Shown one piece after another: positions 1-10,953 of a stretch of DNA of 43,616 nucleotides; position 1 is the first letter of the stretch, and each line of letters starts with the position of its first letter. Source of the DNA: Eubacteriaceae bacterium (GTDB lineage: Bacteria > Bacillota > Clostridia > Lachnospirales > Lachnospiraceae). The notes beneath the pieces are model-generated. The model was not told where the DNA came from. It made no database searches and was given only the letters and a program-made list of their open reading frames with translations. The stretch spans positions 1 to 43,616 of the forward strand of contig CABIYF010000026.1 of assembly GCA_902362875.1 (NCBI GenBank), in the 5' to 3' direction. A program made the translations under genes and the position numbers.

Positions 1-95
1 TACCATATCCAGTGAGGAGTTATTTGCTTTTGGACAACAAAAAAGGCCGTATTTATGCGGCTTATGGCGTTTCGCAAACGCCTAATAGAAAATAA
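1..95 (+). CDS. 3' end of an unidentified gene
   Basis: An open frame enters from the left edge and ends with TAA at 93-95. The last residues read ...GRIYAAYGVSQTPNRK. The stop lies 19 nt before the lactose PTS start codon, so this gene probably belongs to the same operon. The visible 30 codons look like a real protein end, with no stops and a mixed composition, but I do not recognise the family. A second frame is also open to position 85, so the frame choice is not certain. Confidence 0.45.
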   Translation, partial: PYPVRSYLLLDNKKGRIYAAYGVSQTPNRK

Positions 96-114
96 ATAAA
101 GAGAGGATAAGATT

Positions 115-3178
<3,064 letters not shown>

Positions 3179-3182
3179 ACGT

Positions 3183-3848
3183 ATGGTAGATTATAAAGGA
3201 GTCATTTTTGATTTCAATGGAACATTGTTCTTTGATAATGATAAACATGTATTAGCATGGAATGAAATTTCCAGACTGCTCCGTGGATGTGATATCACAG
3301 ATGAAGAATTACATGGAAAATTTAATGGAACACCAAACGATCAGATCATCAAGTATATGACAGATGGAAAGGCATCGATTGAGGAAGTAAAGGAATATTC
3401 CTCTAAGAAAGAAGCATTTTACCGTGGATTTTGCAAAAAAGATAAAAAAAGCTTCCACCTAGTAAAAGGTTCTGTAGAGTATTTTGAATGGTTAACGAAT
3501 CATAAACTTCCTTATACAATTGCGAGTGCTTCAATTAAGGCGAATATTGATTTCTTCCGTGAGTCTTTCCATCTTGATGAATATATTGCACCGGAAACTC
3601 TGGTATATGATGATGGAACTTATGAAAATAAGATTCAGATGTTTTTGGATGCTTCACAAAAGATAGGAGTTGATATCAAAGATATCCTGATTATCGAAGA
3701 CTCCTTCTCCGGTATCAAAAATGCCTATAAAGCAGGATGTGATAAGATTCTTGTTGTATGTGAAAAAGACAAAGAAGATGAATATAAAGATCTTCCAGGC
3801 GTTCTTGGAACAATGCAAGACTTTGAACATATTTATGATTTCTTTTAA
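3183..3848 (+). CDS. HAD-superfamily phosphatase/phosphomutase, beta-phosphoglucomutase-like
   Basis: A 221-aa HAD hydrolase. Motif I is DFNGTLFFDND near the N-terminus, with Asn where the second catalytic Asp normally stands. Motif II is IASASIK and motif III/IV is LIIEDSFSGIKNAYKAGC, as in the beta-phosphoglucomutase/2-deoxyglucose-6-phosphatase group. I chose ATG 3183 because it lies 4 nt after the lacG stop with AGAGG upstream; a longer in-frame start would lie inside lacG. It probably dephosphorylates or isomerises a sugar phosphate released by the lactose pathway. The substrate cannot be told from sequence. The D-to-N change in motif I makes a mutase role less likely. Confidence 0.82.
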   Translation: MVDYKGVIFDFNGTLFFDNDKHVLAWNEISRLLRGCDITDEELHGKFNGTPNDQIIKYMTDGKASIEEVKEYSSKKEAFYRGFCKKDKKSFHLVKGSVEYFEWLTNHKLPYTIASASIKANIDFFRESFHLDEYIAPETLVYDDGTYENKIQMFLDASQKIGVDIKDILIIEDSFSGIKNAYKAGCDKILVVCEKDKEDEYKDLPGVLGTMQDFEHIYDFF

Positions 3849-3883
3849 TCTATCGATAAATAAAACCTGAAGGGTGAGTCGTT

Positions 3884-4921
3884 ATGAAAAAAAATCTGAT
3901 AACTACAGTGAATGTAATAGAAGAAAGAGAAAATAATATTACATTCTTTGAGATGAAAAACGATGAACTTCGAATCAGGGTAACAAATCTTGGATGCCAT
4001 ATCCTGTCCATTTTTTCAAAGGACAGGAATGGTAATCAAGAAGATATTGTTTTAGGATTTGGAGAAATCGAAGATTGTAAAGAAGATGGAACATATATGG
4101 GTGCCATTGTAGGGAGAGTGGCGAATCGAATCAAGGGTGCAACATTTGATTTGAATGGACAAACGTACAAATTGGCAGTAAATAATGGACCAAATCATTT
4201 ACATGGAGGGGAAATAGGCTTTGATCAAAAAGTCTTTGACTATGAAGTGATTGAAAATGGATTATTATTTTCTTATATCTCACCAGATATGGAAGAAGGA
4301 TATCCAGGAAACTTGGAATTAAAAGTAAAATATGTACTGACAGATGATTGTTTAACAATGGAATATGAAGCATGGAGCGATAAAGATACTTTGTGTAATA
4401 TTACGAATCATTCCTATTTTAATTTATCTGCCGGAAAAGAAAAAATTTATGATCACTACTTGAAGATTGATGCAGATCAGATTGCATGTGTTGATGGAAA
4501 TTGTTGTACAACAGGAGAATTTATGAATGTTAAAGATACTCCTTTTGATTTTCATGATTATCATAAAATTGGCGAAAGAATTAATGAAGATTGCGAGCAA
4601 TTAAAATTAGCATCAGGCTATGATCATTCATTTATGGTTAAAGGGGACGAAAATCAACTTTGTTTATATGACAAAAAATCTGGACGCAAATTGACCGTAT
4701 CAACAACAGTGCCAGCCATACAAATTTATACGGGAAATTTCTTAGATGAAGGATGTAACGGAAAACAAGGGAAACCTTATGAGAACCGAGATGGCGTAGC
4801 AATTGAACCACAGTTTCTACCAGACTCTATTCATATTGAGAAAGAGCCAAAAGTAATTTTAAGAAAAGGGGAAACTTATAAAGCTATAACCAAATATATT
4901 TTTCAAGTAGATGAATTATAA
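3884..4921 (+). CDS. galM: Aldose 1-epimerase (mutarotase)
   Basis: Converts beta-D-galactose or glucose to the alpha anomer. The 345 aa carry the family motifs GRVANRIKGATFDLNG and NGPNHLHGG near residues 70-110, the catalytic-region NHSYFNLSAG near 175, and the C-terminal KPYENRDGVAIEPQFLPD with its catalytic Glu. The start has a GGGTGAG site 8 nt upstream. It is the last gene before a strong terminator at 4945-4993, so it closes the lactose operon. The role in a PTS operon is presumably to handle free hexose produced by hydrolysis. Confidence 0.92.
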   Translation: MKKNLITTVNVIEERENNITFFEMKNDELRIRVTNLGCHILSIFSKDRNGNQEDIVLGFGEIEDCKEDGTYMGAIVGRVANRIKGATFDLNGQTYKLAVNNGPNHLHGGEIGFDQKVFDYEVIENGLLFSYISPDMEEGYPGNLELKVKYVLTDDCLTMEYEAWSDKDTLCNITNHSYFNLSAGKEKIYDHYLKIDADQIACVDGNCCTTGEFMNVKDTPFDFHDYHKIGERINEDCEQLKLASGYDHSFMVKGDENQLCLYDKKSGRKLTVSTTVPAIQIYTGNFLDEGCNGKQGKPYENRDGVAIEPQFLPDSIHIEKEPKVILRKGETYKAITKYIFQVDEL

Positions 4922-4944
4922 CAATGGTTATTTATTTCCTATGA

Positions 4945-4993
4945 GCGACCAGAAAATATAAAGAAATTCAGAATATTTTCTGGTTGCTTTTTT
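4945..4993 (+). terminator. Intrinsic terminator after galM
   Basis: A 15-bp stem (GCGACCAGAAAATAT paired with ATATTTTCTGGTTGC, one G-T pair), a 13-nt loop and a run of six T. It lies between galM and the ROK kinase. No clear promoter fits in the 30 nt before the kinase, so the kinase may depend on readthrough. Confidence 0.85.
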
Positions 4994-5024
4994 AGTATTT
5001 AAATTTAAGAAAAGGAGATTATAG

Positions 5025-5912
5025 ATGAAATATGCAGTAGGAATTGATGTAGGAGGCACAAATACAAGAGTGGCTCTGATCAATGATGAATATAAAATTG
5101 TGGAAAGAGTACAGTTTTCAACAGATACACAAAATCCACAAGTGACATTAGAAAAAATTAATAATGTAATTAAAGGATTTGGGCAAAAGATTGAAGGAAT
5201 TGGTATTTCCTGCCCAGGACCACTTGATCTGATTCATGGAATTATTTTAGAAACACCAAACTTACCAGGATGGCATTACTTCCATCTGACAGAAGAATTG
5301 CAAAATATTACAGGGATTAAAGTACAGCTGCAAAATGATGCAAATCTGGCCGGACTTGCAGAAGCGGTGATCGGGGCAGGAGCAGGGAAGAGTCATGTGC
5401 AGTTTTTGACAATTTCAACAGGAGTCGGAGCAGGATTTTGTATTGATGGGAAAATCTATCAAGGATCAAAAGGATTTGCACAGGAAGTTGCAAATTGTAT
5501 TGTTTGGAAAAATGGTCCATCTCATGGAGTATTAAAGAGTGGATCAATCGAATCGATTGCCAGTGGAACAGCAATTACAACCAGAGCAAAAAATCTAGGA
5601 TTAGAAGTAGTGCACGCAGGAGACGTTTATGATCTGGCGCAAGAAGGAAACGAACTAGCAATACAGATCATGGAAGATGCATATGAATATCTGTCTAATT
5701 TTATTTCTATTTTATATGGAGTATTGGATCCAGATTTATTTGTATTAAGCGGAAGTGTTGCGTTAAAGATTCCAGGATTCATTGAAGAAATTGAAAAAAG
5801 GGTAAAAGGAAAAGTTTTTGATGCATTAAAAGATAACATAAAGATCGTACCAGCTGCATTGGGAGAAGATTGCGGCCTGATAGGAGCAGCATGCTTAGCT
5901 TTTGAAGGCTAA
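5025..5912 (+). CDS. ROK-family sugar kinase (glucokinase-like)
   Basis: A 295-aa cytosolic ATP-dependent kinase of the ROK family. The N-terminal phosphate-binding motif is GIDVGGTNTRVALI, the sugar-binding segment is LQNDANLAGLAEAVIGAG near residue 102, and the second nucleotide motif is FLTISTGVGAGFCIDGKI. The usual zinc motif of bacterial ROK kinases, CxCGxxGC, is missing; the matching stretch (near residues 160-180) has no cysteines. The preceding lactose genes suggest that it phosphorylates the glucose released by LacG, but this is inference. The start is ATG 5025 behind AAAAGGAG. Confidence 0.85.
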   Translation: MKYAVGIDVGGTNTRVALINDEYKIVERVQFSTDTQNPQVTLEKINNVIKGFGQKIEGIGISCPGPLDLIHGIILETPNLPGWHYFHLTEELQNITGIKVQLQNDANLAGLAEAVIGAGAGKSHVQFLTISTGVGAGFCIDGKIYQGSKGFAQEVANCIVWKNGPSHGVLKSGSIESIASGTAITTRAKNLGLEVVHAGDVYDLAQEGNELAIQIMEDAYEYLSNFISILYGVLDPDLFVLSGSVALKIPGFIEEIEKRVKGKVFDALKDNIKIVPAALGEDCGLIGAACLAFEG

Positions 5913-6320
5913 AATGGAGAAGAAATAGAAATACAAATGCAAATGCCGAAAGATACTAAAGGTTCTAATGAAAATTTTACGGATGAATATGTAGTAATTC
6001 TAGAAGAAATGAAAAAATTTGACAGAGGAGAAAGAGGGAAGTGCTTATTCTAAAGGAATTTGGCGAATAAATCAGTGTAATTGATGAGAATATCATCTTA
6101 CAAAAAATAAATTTTATAAAAGAAAATTCCATAAAGAACACAAAACTAAGTGGAGAAAAAAAGCGTTTTGGATTAATCAAAGTGATGGTCCGAACGCTTT
6201 TTTTTACTAAAATATATAAAAACTTATCCAAACCGAACATTGGGATATATCGAATCGGGAGTAAGAGTGAACCAGAAATTCACTTTGAACCTTGTCCAAA
6301 TGGGAAGGAGGTGAACTTTT
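5913..6320. other. Intergenic stretch with a short open frame, a terminator and a leader hairpin
   Basis: The ROK reading frame stays open for 46 more codons after its stop (to 6053) and reads ...TDEYVVILEEMKKFDRGERGKCLF. It may be a decayed gene fragment; I cannot assign it. The terminator at 6156-6205 follows. A leader for the next gene then begins near 6230 with AAACCGAACATT and a small GTGAA/TTCAC hairpin, ending in a very strong GAAGGAGGTGA ribosome site. Confidence 0.4.
6156..6205 (+). terminator. Intrinsic terminator
   Basis: The outer stem AAAAAAAGCGTT / AACGCTTTTTTTT encloses a 25-nt loop that contains a small GGA/TCC pairing, and ends in eight T. The A-run on the left would also make it work on the minus strand. 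It separates the sugar genes from the mobile region. Confidence 0.7.
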
Positions 6321-6761
6321 ATGGGGAAATCTCCTTCACAATTTGAGGAAACGATTCAGCATCAATTTGATCGTCTATGCAAACTAGCATTAAAAGGAGA
6401 AAAAATAGATTACATAAGACATATGGAATATTTACACAAAAATGAAGTTATGTTATCGGAATTATCCCAAAAGGAGTTGGATCAGTTGGCTATACATGAT
6501 GAATATGATTTAGAGAGCTATAAGTTTCAGGTGTTAAATTACGATATTGAGGTAAAAGATGCGTTAATAGCAGAAGCTTTAACTTCATTAACAAAGAGAA
6601 AAAGAGATGTAATTTTATTATCTTATTTTATGGGAATGAGTGATGCGGAAATTGCGAGAAAGATGAAATTAGTTCGAAGCACAGTAAATGAACATCGAAA
6701 ACGATCCTTAGAAATATTAAAGGATGTTATGGAGGAAAAAGCAGATGAGTCAGAAATGTGA
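6321..6761 (+). CDS. Sigma-70 region 4-like regulator of an integrative element
   Basis: A 146-aa DNA-binding protein. The C-terminal part (about residues 88-135, LTSLTKRKRDVILLSYFMGMSDAEIARKMKLVRSTVNEHRKRS) is a sigma-70 region 4 helix-turn-helix. Small sigma-like proteins of this kind are common next to the recombinase of conjugative elements in Firmicutes. It overlaps the next gene by 17 nt, and GAAGGAGGTGA stands before its ATG. It is probably a survivor of the degraded element that also left the recombinase remnant at 9531-10953. The target promoters are unknown. Confidence 0.75.
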   Translation: MGKSPSQFEETIQHQFDRLCKLALKGEKIDYIRHMEYLHKNEVMLSELSQKELDQLAIHDEYDLESYKFQVLNYDIEVKDALIAEALTSLTKRKRDVILLSYFMGMSDAEIARKMKLVRSTVNEHRKRSLEILKDVMEEKADESEM

Positions 6762-6990
6762 AGTCCAGTACAATTTATTACCGTTTGAAACAATCAAAGA
6801 AGCAACCAAAGGAGATGTTGATGCTGTCGAAAAAGTTCTAAAACACTATGACGGATACATTAACAATTTATCGAGAAGAAAAATGTATGATGAATATGGA
6901 CAGATCCATTATTGTGTGGACGAGACTTTAAAACGAAGATTACAGACTAAATTATTGATTAAGACTTTGAATTTTAAGATTGGAAATTAA
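6745..6990 (+). CDS. Small helix-turn-helix-type protein of conjugative elements
   Basis: An 81-aa protein starting MSQKCEVQYNLLPF at ATG 6745, with GGAGG 9 nt upstream inside the preceding gene. Residues about 15-45 (PFETIKEATKGDVDAVEKVLKHYDGYINNLS) match the compact helix-turn-helix domain often found on Tn916-like and related elements next to a sigma-like gene. The overlap with the sigma-like gene points to coupled translation. The sequence appears intact. A role in regulating element excision or transfer is inferred from the family only. Confidence 0.7.
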   Translation: MSQKCEVQYNLLPFETIKEATKGDVDAVEKVLKHYDGYINNLSRRKMYDEYGQIHYCVDETLKRRLQTKLLIKTLNFKIGN

Positions 6991-6998
6991 GAAAGGGA

Positions 6999-7023
6999 AC
7001 TTTGCGCCACGGTGGTGCAAAGT
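6999..7023. repeat. 25-bp palindrome, copy 1 (one mismatch)
   Basis: Half-site ACTTTGCGCCAC, one central G, then the complementary half with one change (GTGGTGC instead of GTGGCGC). It stands 8 nt after the stop of the helix-turn-helix gene. First of four copies in 2.3 kb. Confidence 0.9.
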
Positions 7024-7108
7024 AGTTATGCAAAAAATGATTATTGTGGTATGCTATGGCTAGGAAATAGAAATAGTATAAATAAAATTGGAAAGCAGAG
7101 GTAAGGAT

Positions 7109-7381
7109 ATGGCTAAAAATGAAAAAGCAATTGTTCAAGTAATAGCAAAAGAAAATGATACAATAGCGGTAATGAAAGAAATTCATAAAGCTTCTGATAT
7201 AGAAGAAAATGATATTATATCTATAAAATTAGATGAAGAGAATTCAGGAGAGATTGATGAGATTATCATGCTGGGAAAAGTATTGGCACATGAAGTAGAA
7301 GAAAATTCTGAGAATTGGGATTACGATTTAGTTCAAGAAGCTAAATCTATTACAAGAAAAATTAATAATAGTTGTATGTAA
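7109..7381 (+). CDS. Small acidic hypothetical protein
   Basis: A 90-aa protein, MAKNEKAIVQVIAKENDT..., rich in Glu/Asp/Lys, with no membrane segment and no motif I recognise. ATG 7109 follows AGAGGTAAGG; a TTG 21 nt earlier is in frame but has no ribosome site. The gene lies between palindrome copies 1 and 2, which suggests that it was acquired with the flanking repeats. It ends 8 nt before copy 2. A product confined to this mobile region is likely; the function is unknown. Confidence 0.6.
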   Translation: MAKNEKAIVQVIAKENDTIAVMKEIHKASDIEENDIISIKLDEENSGEIDEIIMLGKVLAHEVEENSENWDYDLVQEAKSITRKINNSCM

Positions 7382-7389
7382 ATAAAGGA

Positions 7390-7414
7390 ACTTTGCGCCA
7401 CCGTGGCGCAAAGT
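7390..7414. repeat. 25-bp palindrome, copy 2
   Basis: Perfect arms ACTTTGCGCCAC and GTGGCGCAAAGT around a central C. It lies 8 nt after the stop of the 90-aa gene, the same distance as copy 1 from its upstream gene. Confidence 0.92.
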
Positions 7415-7468
7415 CATTGTTATGTACAGAGAGGAAAATGAAAATAAAATCAAAATAGGAGGTTGAAT

Positions 7469-8002
7469 ATGGAAACAGCTACAGTTGTAAATATTATTTT
7501 AAGTATTTTATCATTTGTTTTGGCAGTTATATCAGTAGTTACAGTTGTAATTACATTAAGGCAAAATAACAAAATGATTGAAGATTCTACTAGACCAGTT
7601 GTCTCTATTTATAATGATCAAATTAACACAGGGAATATACTTTTTTATTTGGTTGTTAAAAATTTTGGACAATCGCCAGCGTATATAACAAAATTTGAGT
7701 CTGATTTTGATTTTAAAGGTAAATATGGAATTAGAAATGATAAGGATTATTTGAAGGAATTGAATCATTCTGTTTTAGCACCTGGACAATCAAGAATTTG
7801 TACATTAGATTATAAGAAAATTGATAAGGATGTAACCTTTACAATAGAATATCATTCTGGAGCGGGAAAAGTATATACAGATAGATTTACGGTGGATTTA
7901 AAGGCAGGAGTTAATATGCCAGTCGGCAAAAATGCAACAGAAAACAAGGAACTTCGTACTATTTCATATACATTACAAGAAATGCTACAAAAAAATCTTT
8001 AA
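7469..8002 (+). CDS. Membrane-anchored hypothetical protein
   Basis: A 177-aa protein with one N-terminal membrane helix (about residues 5-28, VVNIILSILSFVLAVISVVTVVI), then a soluble domain of beta-strand character with RPVVSIYND and YLVVKNFGQSPAYITKF. Proteins of this layout occur widely in Firmicutes as uncharacterised genes. ATG 7469 is preceded by AGGAGGTTGA; the in-frame TTG two codons earlier overlaps that site. The gene stands between palindrome copies 2 and 3, and copy 3 doubles as its terminator. The soluble domain could face either side of the membrane. Confidence 0.65.
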   Translation: METATVVNIILSILSFVLAVISVVTVVITLRQNNKMIEDSTRPVVSIYNDQINTGNILFYLVVKNFGQSPAYITKFESDFDFKGKYGIRNDKDYLKELNHSVLAPGQSRICTLDYKKIDKDVTFTIEYHSGAGKVYTDRFTVDLKAGVNMPVGKNATENKELRTISYTLQEMLQKNL

Positions 8003-8020
8003 TAATAAAAAATAATAGAA

Positions 8021-8065
8021 AGAGGCAAAACTTTGCGCCACCGTGGCGCAAAGTTGCCTCTTTTT
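8021..8065. terminator. Bidirectional terminator built around palindrome copy 3
   Basis: The 25-bp palindrome occupies 8030-8054 (arms ACTTTGCGCCAC / GTGGCGCAAAGT, central C). Here the stem is extended by AGAGGCA / TGCCTCT with a two-base bulge, and is followed by five T on the plus strand and a T-rich stretch on the minus strand. It serves the 177-aa gene and the convergent Rpn gene, whose stop is at 8069. Confidence 0.8.
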
Positions 8066-8068
8066 GAT

Positions 8069-9070
8069 TTACCAGTATTTTTTAATATAAGCAAGAGCTG
8101 TTTCCTGTGACAAAGAAAATTTATCCATGATAAGCTTAAGGGCAGCATCTTGATCAGGATTAAATAATTTACAAGTTTGAATAATTCCTTTAACTTCGCC
8201 TTTTTGTAAACCTTCTTGTAAACCTTTTTGCAGACCTTCCTGCACGCCCTCTTTTTTTAGTTCTTCTAAAGCGGTACACATATTAATCGCCCCTTTCTTC
8301 TCATTCTCTAAAGCGTGATCAATAAGTTCCTGAGATTCTGTAATTGCTCCAACTACCAGTGCAAGTTCTGGAGAAATTGGTTGATTTTTGTATAAGTTGT
8401 TGATCTTTTCATAATCACGATTATAAATAGAACTGCTAAGATCAAATACAGTATTTATATCGTAGTTATGAAAATGTAAATTGTTACAAGATCGCATTTG
8501 GATAAGATTAAACTTATAATCAGAAAAAATAAATTTTAACTTATCAGGAATATCTAACATATCAACTAATGAAAGTGGACCATCCCACTCCTTTTCGCCA
8601 TAGTATATGCAAAGTGTTACCATTCCATGCAGACAATCTGTTTTTCTGAATTTTGATAAAAATTCATCCGTAGAGGCAAAGTTTCCTTCTTTTTTATTCT
8701 TAGATACAATTTCATTATACTCTTTTTGATAAGAAAATGCATCCCCTATCATATGACGTAATGGCATTGCATAATGAATATGAGATTGATTTTCAAGACC
8801 TAGAATCATAAAGTCGATTCCATAAGCTGTCTTTTTTACTACATCTAATATTTTTTGGACAGTTTCAGCATGACCATTGAATTTTAACATGGAAGAAATA
8901 TCAGTATCTACTTCCGTTAGATCATCAGGTTTTAATATTTCTTTGCCATTAAATAAGAAAGTATTAAAAAGATCAGCAAATCGGTCATTGTTTTTCCAAA
9001 AATTTTTCAATATGGTATCTTGTTTGATTTTATTTAACTTAGCCGTAGTCAACACCTCGCTTTCGAACAT
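8069..9070 (-). CDS. Rpn/PD-(D/E)XK family recombination-promoting nuclease (putative transposase family)
   Basis: A protein of about 333 aa, close paralogue of the gene at 12171-13103. The nuclease core shows the D-Xn-ExQ signature in GIDFMILGLENQSHIHYAMPLRHMIGDAFSY. A conserved block with YYGEKEWDGPLSL follows, and the C-terminus has four Gly-rich units (EGLQKGLQEGLQKG) coded by 12-bp tandem repeats at about 8213-8252, a place where length could change in frame. The frame runs on to an ATG at 9301, but those 77 residues read like translated non-coding DNA; ATG 9070 is preferred by comparison with the paralogue, although its ribosome site is weak. The family is known to stimulate RecA-independent recombination; here the role is inferred. 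Confidence 0.75.
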   Translation of the reverse strand: MFESEVLTTAKLNKIKQDTILKNFWKNNDRFADLFNTFLFNGKEILKPDDLTEVDTDISSMLKFNGHAETVQKILDVVKKTAYGIDFMILGLENQSHIHYAMPLRHMIGDAFSYQKEYNEIVSKNKKEGNFASTDEFLSKFRKTDCLHGMVTLCIYYGEKEWDGPLSLVDMLDIPDKLKFIFSDYKFNLIQMRSCNNLHFHNYDINTVFDLSSSIYNRDYEKINNLYKNQPISPELALVVGAITESQELIDHALENEKKGAINMCTALEELKKEGVQEGLQKGLQEGLQKGEVKGIIQTCKLFNPDQDAALKLIMDKFSLSQETALAYIKKYW

Positions 9071-9530
9071 CTGTTTACAGTATATAGCCAATATAACACA
9101 GATAAAGAGAAAAATAAAATAAAAAATGGAAGAATTAATTTCTTTAAAAAATACGTTGAAAAACCGAACATTTAGGTAAATCAGATCGAGATATATATAG
9201 AAGGGAAAAAATTCTCTTAATGGTACATTGATAACTAAATATAATCCTACAAGACGTGTAAGGCAACAAAGCCCTTCAATGGATACGCCATGATGAATCA
9301 TTTATTTGATCAACTTTGCGCCACGGTGGCGCAAAGTTGAAGAAGATGAATCGGAGCGAATGAATATCTGATTGTAAAAAGAAAATGGAAAATCTTTGGC
9401 GAAGATGTTGCCTTTTAATAATGATACTTCTGATACAGACAGTCCATAGAGATGGTGAAATTCCAATGCGGTCCTGATTCCAGGGATGCTTGTAGGATTA
9501 ATATTCTATTTAATAGAAAGGAACTGATTT
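9071..9530. other. Gene-poor stretch with decayed fragments
   Basis: This holds AAACCGAACATT at 9161-9172, which repeats the leader found before the sigma-like gene near 6230, and then a short frame reading ...ITKYNPTRRVRQQSPSMDTP before two stops, possibly the lost start of the recombinase. Palindrome copy 4 follows, then a frame with stops ending in AVLIPGMLVGLIFYLIERN just before 9525, which resembles the end of a membrane protein. None of these fragments can be assigned with confidence. Confidence 0.35.
9310..9340. repeat. 25-bp palindrome, copy 4 (extended to 31 bp)
   Basis: Perfect arms around a central G at 9313-9337, extended by TCA/TGA on each side. There is no T-run, so this copy is not an obvious terminator. 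It closes the series of four palindromes around the three small loci. Confidence 0.92.
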
Positions 9531-10953
9531 ATGGAAGATGATGAAATATTAAAATATAGCATGCAAATAGCAATGAAATATGTCAGAATGTTAAAAGAAA
9601 TGAACGTGGTAGTTTATTTTGAAGTTGAAAAAATTAATACGTTAAAAGACGGCGAATTTTTGACAACAATTTTAAGTTCTGTAGCACAACAAGAAGTAGA
9701 AAATACTTCTGCATATGTGAAAAAAGGACTTAAGATGAAAATGAAAAGAGGTGAAATGGTAGGATCCCATCGTTGTTTTGGATATGAGGTTGATAAAGAA
9801 ACAAGGCAACTAAAAATTGTAGAAGAAGAAGCAACAGCGGTAAGGTATATTTTCAATAGATATTTAGAAGGGGCAGGAGGAAGAGTGATCGCTAATGAAC
9901 TAAATAAAAAAGGAATTTTTACGATAAACAATGTTGAATGGTCAGTACCAACCGTTCTAGGTATTATAAAAAATGAGAAATATAAAGGGGACATGTTGCA
10001 AGGGAAGACTTTTACGATTGATCCTATTTCAAAACGAAGAATACATAATAATGGAGAGGAAGATAAATATTATGTAATAGACCAGCATGAACCGATTGTT
10101 TCAAAAGAAATTTTTGATAAAGCACAGAAATTACGTAAGGCTAAAAGTACAAAGAAACTTGCTAATGGAACAGATCAAGTTGTAATCAAATAGAAGATAT
10201 GCATTTAGTTCCATGCTAAAATGTGGTTATTGCGGAAAAAATTTAGTAAGAAAGCAATGGCACAGTAATTCAAAATATTCTAAAGCAGTATGGTATTGTT
10301 CAGAACCATGTAGGAAGGGAGTGAAATATTGTCCAAATGCAAAAGCAATTTCTGAAAGTGTTTTAGAAGAAGCTTTTGTAGAATCTTATAATAGGTTATG
10401 TGATAATAAGCAAGATGTCTTAGAAGATTTATTAGCAAAAATAAAAACAATTTTAAAAAAAGAAAAAATAGAAGAGGTAATTAAACAGACAGATGAATCA
10501 ATTCAAAAGATTAAGGTGCGAAGAAATAAATTATTAAATGAATATTTGAATGGAACAATACCCCAAGATATTTATGAAGAAAATGAAAGATTATTAAAAA
10601 CTACTTTATTAAATAAAAAGAATGAGTTAAAATATCTTAAGAAACAATTAGATGAAAAAGATAATATTTCTAACAGAATTAGTGAATTTAGAAAGAATAT
10701 AATGAACAATCCGATTCTGGAAGAATTTGATAGAGTTGTTTTTGAAAGTATAGTTGAAAAAGCCATTGTAGGTAGCTTTGATGAAAATGGTAATAAAGAT
10801 CCATACAAGATTACTTTTATATATAAAACAGGAATACAGGATGAAATAAAAGAAGCTAAAAAAAATTTGTAGCTAAAGCACATGAACAAAAGGAAAAAGA
10901 TACAGAAATGTATTCTTTTAGTAGTAACGACCAGAATAATATGTGTACAAATG
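9531..10953 (+). pseudogene. Remnant of a large serine recombinase (TndX/TnpX type)
   Basis: Three frames in order rebuild the C-terminal part of a large serine recombinase. Residues from 9555 match the end of the catalytic domain (LKEMNVVVYFEVEKINTL, ILSSVAQQEVENTSAYVKKG), then the recombinase domain (GVIANELNKKGI-like, IIKNEKYKGDMLQGKTF), the zinc ribbon (MLKCGYCGKNLVRKQW, WYCSEPCRKGVKYCPN) and a coiled coil. The first about 90 residues with the catalytic Ser are missing. One extra base near 10188-10190 puts a TAG in frame just before ...RRYAFSSMLKCG. A second shift in the A-run near 10858-10866 separates the tail KAHEQKEKDTEMYSFSSND. It meets nhaC sequence near 10950 and must be inactive. 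Confidence 0.85.

Noticed and set aside
5977..6240. An 87-codon minus-strand frame rich in Phe, Ile and Ser
   Set aside because: It is the reverse of AT-rich non-coding DNA with a terminator inside, and it has no ribosome site.
8021..8065. All four 25-bp palindromes as ordinary terminators
   Set aside because: Only copy 3 has T-runs and an extended stem; copies 1, 2 and 4 lack them.
8203..8260. CRISPR-like repeats
   Set aside because: The short repeat units are in-frame codons of the Rpn gene without spacers; no CRISPR array or cas gene is present in the window.
9071..9301. Extension of the minus-strand Rpn protein by 77 residues up to an ATG at 9301
   Set aside because: The residues have no resemblance to the paralogue, which begins near the conserved KNFWKNN segment, and the DNA holds a repeat of an element leader sequence.
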